From Ignisphaera aggregans (GTDB taxonomy: Archaea > Thermoproteota > Thermoprotei_A > Sulfolobales > Ignisphaeraceae): a stretch of 32,172 bases of DNA. How positions within the stretch are numbered: the stretch's first letter is position 1; each line of letters starts with the position of its first letter. Shown here in pieces: positions 28,947 through 32,172 of the stretch. Position numbers and translations under genes: made by a program. Under the pieces are notes generated by a model, which ran no database searches, had not been told where the DNA came from, and saw only the letters and a list, made by a program, of their open reading frames with translations. Location of the stretch: the NCBI GenBank assembly GCA_015662595.1, contig DQTV01000074.1:1-32172 (forward strand), written 5' to 3'.

Positions 28947-30041
28947 ATGAGATGTCTAAGGCTGAGACACTTGCACGTGGGCTCCTTCCGATATCCTTTA
29001 CATATAAAGACTGTGGAGTGGGTTGACGGAAAGGTTCGGTGGCTCGATACCAGATTTCTTCCACATGAGGAGATCTATCATGAAAGCGATGACTATGAAC
29101 GGATAGCACGCGCTATCGAGAACATGGAAATTCGTGGCGCTCCTGCAATAGGTGTAGCCGCTGCCCTGGCAATAGCAGCCACAGCACATCGTTTTCGCGA
29201 AGAGGATATTGAACGTCTTCGCTCAACGCTTATAAACGCCATAAACAGGTTGAGGAGAACCAGACCCACTGCGTATAATCTCTACTGGGCATTAACACGT
29301 ATTGAGAGGATAGTTCTTGATAGGAACTATACGTCAGCATACGAGCTTCGTAAAGCCGTAATAGAGGAGGCCATACGTATATGGCGTGAAGATATCGAGG
29401 TCAATATGAAACTTGGTGAAATAGGCTCCGAGTTGATAGAGGATGGCGATGTCATACTGACACACTGTAATGCAGGGGCTTTAGCTACAGCCGGTTTCGG
29501 AACCGCTCTTGGCGTGATTAGAGCTGCTTGGTATCGTGGAAAGAAAATCCAGGTTATAGCCACAGAGACGCGACCTGTGCTCCAAGGGGCTAGACTTACG
29601 GTATGGGAGCTTAAACGTGAAGGAATACCAGTAAAGCTTGTAACGGACAATATGGTTGGATACCTAATGTATAAGGGGATTATAACAAAGGTTATCGTCG
29701 GGGCTGATAGGATCTTAGCGGATGGCCATGTGATAAATAAGATCGGTACCTACATGATAGCTTTAGCTGCACATAGACACAATATACCGTTCTATGTTGC
29801 TGCTCCCACATCTACGATCGATCTAAACACCTCGCTCAATGAAGTAGTTATTGAGGAGCGTCATCCAGATGAGGTTAGGTATGTCATGAACAAAGTATTG
29901 ATAACACTCCCAGACGTTGAGGTCTACAATCCCTCATTCGATATAACGCCGCCTGATCTAGTGACCGCTATAATAACTGAGAAGGGTATCATAAGGCCTC
30001 CCTACGAGGCTAATATACGAGCTTATGTAGGTAAGCAATGA
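28947..30041 (+). CDS. mtnA: S-methyl-5-thioribose-1-phosphate isomerase / aIF2B-like
   Basis: IENMEIRGAPAIGVAAALAIA, LTHCNAGALATAGFGTALGVIRAA, VIATETRPVLQGARLTVWEL, VGADRILADGHVINKIGTY. Confidence 0.95.
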   Translation: MRCLRLRHLHVGSFRYPLHIKTVEWVDGKVRWLDTRFLPHEEIYHESDDYERIARAIENMEIRGAPAIGVAAALAIAATAHRFREEDIERLRSTLINAINRLRRTRPTAYNLYWALTRIERIVLDRNYTSAYELRKAVIEEAIRIWREDIEVNMKLGEIGSELIEDGDVILTHCNAGALATAGFGTALGVIRAAWYRGKKIQVIATETRPVLQGARLTVWELKREGIPVKLVTDNMVGYLMYKGIITKVIVGADRILADGHVINKIGTYMIALAAHRHNIPFYVAAPTSTIDLNTSLNEVVIEERHPDEVRYVMNKVLITLPDVEVYNPSFDITPPDLVTAIITEKGIIRPPYEANIRAYVGKQ

Positions 30042-30096
30042 TAGTTCATGCACTAAAACGGAAAATAGGGTTAGAACATTGTTGACGTTAAGGAAT

Positions 30097-30885
30097 TCAC
30101 TTCTGTCGTATCATCCCTATACACGTAGTGAGATGGTTACATTTAGCACAGCCCAGGTATTCGAAGCCCATTAATTCAACGAAGTTTATCTGTCCAGACA
30201 ACAAAGCTTCATCAGCATTGTATAAGTTGACAGTTCTCAACTCCACAACGGTAGGAGAGTTTTTATACACATCCACCGGTCTAAAGCATGCATGCTCATA
30301 GCTTAAAACCTTGTCCTCATTATGTTCCTTCATCACAAAGTATATCAACTTCTCAATTGCATCTGTTACTATAGCCTTACCAATATCGATCCCTAAACAC
30401 GGAGTTACTATACCAAGCCTTACTCTTCGCACAGCATCATACACACGTTTAATTCTTCCCATACTTCGCGCTGCAATATATATCTTATATAGCTTGGCTA
30501 TGTTAGTGGAGTTGATATCGAATCCTAACGACTTCAATTCTTTGTATGCATTTTCTGCATCTTCCGGGTGTGAGAGGAGCACATGAAGTAACGTTCTTAG
30601 ATGTTTCTCACTATGTTTGTACACCATTACATAGGCCCTCGAAATCACTATGCCCAATACAAGCTCTTTCTCATTGTATGCTACAAAATCAATATAGTTC
30701 CGACCTTGTACTGCCATTTTTGAAAGTCTTGCCCCACCTTTAACTAGATCAGACTTTGAGAAGTAGATGTGCATATCCCCTGGCTTACCGCCTAAGATCA
30801 AGTTGAGACCATGCTGCCTTAGAAAACTCATCAATGCTAACGATAACGTCTTCTCATTGCACCAGAAGCCGTACAAGTGCTTCAC
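30097..30885 (-). CDS. hypothetical protein with C-terminal CxxCx5C
   Basis: 262-aa ORF; ends GCAKCNHLTTCIGMIRQK. Confidence 0.65.
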   Translation of the reverse strand: MKHLYGFWCNEKTLSLALMSFLRQHGLNLILGGKPGDMHIYFSKSDLVKGGARLSKMAVQGRNYIDFVAYNEKELVLGIVISRAYVMVYKHSEKHLRTLLHVLLSHPEDAENAYKELKSLGFDINSTNIAKLYKIYIAARSMGRIKRVYDAVRRVRLGIVTPCLGIDIGKAIVTDAIEKLIYFVMKEHNEDKVLSYEHACFRPVDVYKNSPTVVELRTVNLYNADEALLSGQINFVELMGFEYLGCAKCNHLTTCIGMIRQK

Positions 30886-30918
30886 CTAACACTACACCGT
30901 ATTGATTTTGTATAGAAG

Positions 30919-30992
30919 TGGGCCCGCGGGGATTTGAACCCCGGACCTCCGCCTCGTGAGGGCGGCGTCCTACCGGGCTAGACGACGGGCCC
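30919..30992 (-). tRNA. tRNA-Val(CAC)
   Basis: Same cloverleaf as 22736-22809; anticodon loop CTCACGA. Confidence 0.95.
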
Positions 30993-31054
30993 AACTACTG
31001 TTCATAGACTCTATATACCCCGAGGATTAAATCCTTAACTTGGTTTAACGGTCA

Positions 31055-31642
31055 TTACCCTACAGCGTCCTCTACATATCGCTGCAGCAACTCTAATAGC
31101 TTTACGTTTCCTGGGAGCTCAAGCTTGAAATAGGTCTTCGCTACCATCTCTATATCATCATCACTTAGCGCCTCTCGATACTTATTAAGAAGCTCGTCAT
31201 TGAGCTTCAGAAAGTTTGGGCCCCACTTAAATATCCTAAGCATTGAGATAGCTTCTCTTTCAAATCCAGTTATATACAATGCTGCTGCAAGGGCCTCCGC
31301 CGTACTAAGTCTGAAGGGTTTACCAAAGTTTATTGGGTTAGCTGCGATAAGCAGCGGTATTACCCTCTGAACTCCCCTACGTAACTCCTTAAGCATCTTT
31401 ATACCGCGTTTCCACGACACATCGATTGCAACAATCCCCCAACGCCTCACCATATCTCGATCGGTCTTCTTAACGTATGTTTTTGCAAATGGGTTAAGAG
31501 TTATTGCCTGAGGAGGTATATCCTCAATTCTATATATTCGCTTGGCTAACCCACTGCGAATGAGTCGTTCAGCTGTACACTTCTCAGGTTCATCCTCACC
31601 CCGAGTTAGCACATACACTCTAACTGTGCTCACATTCATCAT
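31055..31642 (-). CDS. tsr3: Tsr3-like (DUF367) 18S/16S rRNA aminocarboxypropyltransferase
   Basis: TAERLIRSGLAKRI, PQAITLNPFAKTYVKKTDRD, VAIDVSWKRG, NPINFGKPFRLSTAEALAAALYI. Start shortened to MMNVSTVRV because TATA-like CCTATAAAAG lies inside the track ORF. Confidence 0.9.
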   Translation of the reverse strand: MMNVSTVRVYVLTRGEDEPEKCTAERLIRSGLAKRIYRIEDIPPQAITLNPFAKTYVKKTDRDMVRRWGIVAIDVSWKRGIKMLKELRRGVQRVIPLLIAANPINFGKPFRLSTAEALAAALYITGFEREAISMLRIFKWGPNFLKLNDELLNKYREALSDDDIEMVAKTYFKLELPGNVKLLELLQRYVEDAVG

Positions 31643-31724
31643 CCCACGTCTGTTGTACTGTTTACCAAACAGACTTTTATAGGACTCTAACCATTTAGTG
31701 GGGAGACGGATTAAGGTGATGTGT

Positions 31725-31970
31725 ATGCCCAAAGCAATAGTATTAATAAACACTGATATTGGTGCTGAGGAAGAGGTTCTTAACCAGCTTTCAAATCTTG
31801 AGGGAGTTAAAGAGGCTTACATTGTTTACGGTGTGTACGATATAGTTGCGAAGGTGGAAGCTGAAACTACAGAAAAATTGAAAGAGATTGTGACTTCGAG
31901 AATTAGGAAGATACCAAAAGTTAGATCAACACTCACTATGATCATTGTCGAAACCCGTGTTCTGAGCTAA
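31725..31970 (+). CDS. stand-alone Lrp/AsnC ligand-binding (RAM) domain protein
   Basis: [54 protein letters not shown] upstream of ATG 31725. Confidence 0.88.
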   Translation: MPKAIVLINTDIGAEEEVLNQLSNLEGVKEAYIVYGVYDIVAKVEAETTEKLKEIVTSRIRKIPKVRSTLTMIIVETRVLS

Positions 31971-32172
31971 TGACTCGTGACGATCTGTGTGAACTTCATT
32001 TAGCCTTCGACGATGTGGATTCACCATACGGTGGATGTACAACACATGCAGCAACATACCTCCTAGGACTTTTACAACATGAACTAAATGTGAAGCTTCT
32101 TGATTACCCCCACCTTGTACGCTTAAACCCATCAATACCATGGAAGACACGTGGCAACGGTGCCATAGCGCT
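31970..32172 (+). CDS. tiaS: tRNA(Ile2) 2-agmatinylcytidine synthetase TiaS, 5' part truncated by the window edge
   Basis: My translation: [72 protein letters not shown] overlap with the preceding gene. Confidence 0.9.
   Translation, partial: MTRDDLCELHLAFDDVDSPYGGCTTHAATYLLGLLQHELNVKLLDYPHLVRLNPSIPWKTRGNGAIA

Noticed and set aside
1-32172. CRISPR arrays, transposons, prophage or toxin-antitoxin modules
   Set aside because: No regularly spaced repeats, transposase, integrase or paired toxin/antitoxin genes. The PIN domain at 7933-9513 belongs to a PIN-ATPase-KH fusion, not a VapC toxin.

Overview
This 32-kb window is a gene-dense hyperthermophilic archaeal chromosome segment of crenarchaeal (Thermoproteota) type. 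I inferred that from gene content: eL13, a KH/NusA-like factor, Hjc, FEN1, Topo VI A/B, deoxyhypusine synthase, Pth2, TruD, Tsr3, TiaS and intron-containing tRNAs. It is mostly informational and metabolic core. I found no CRISPR array, transposon, prophage or defence island. Features absent from the supplied ORF track: (i) four minus-strand tRNAs, Val(GAC), Cys(GCA) with a 25-nt intron, Phe(GAA) with a 14-nt intron, and Val(CAC); (ii) a short eL40 gene; (iii) the 5' end of tiaS truncated by the window edge; (iv) a strong C/D-box sRNA candidate at about 1700-1768 whose D guide is complementary to a universally conserved 23S rRNA segment. The best second-look items are the C/D sRNA, a TruD/Pus7 homologue whose catalytic Asp is Glu, two tRNA-Val genes differing only at the wobble base, an EndA-like subunit lacking the catalytic residues beside relaxed-BHB tRNA introns, a twin CX3CX3C small protein in an uncharacterised three-gene overlapping cluster, and a possible CTG-initiated nucleotidyltransferase. 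No clearly novel multi-gene system is evident.
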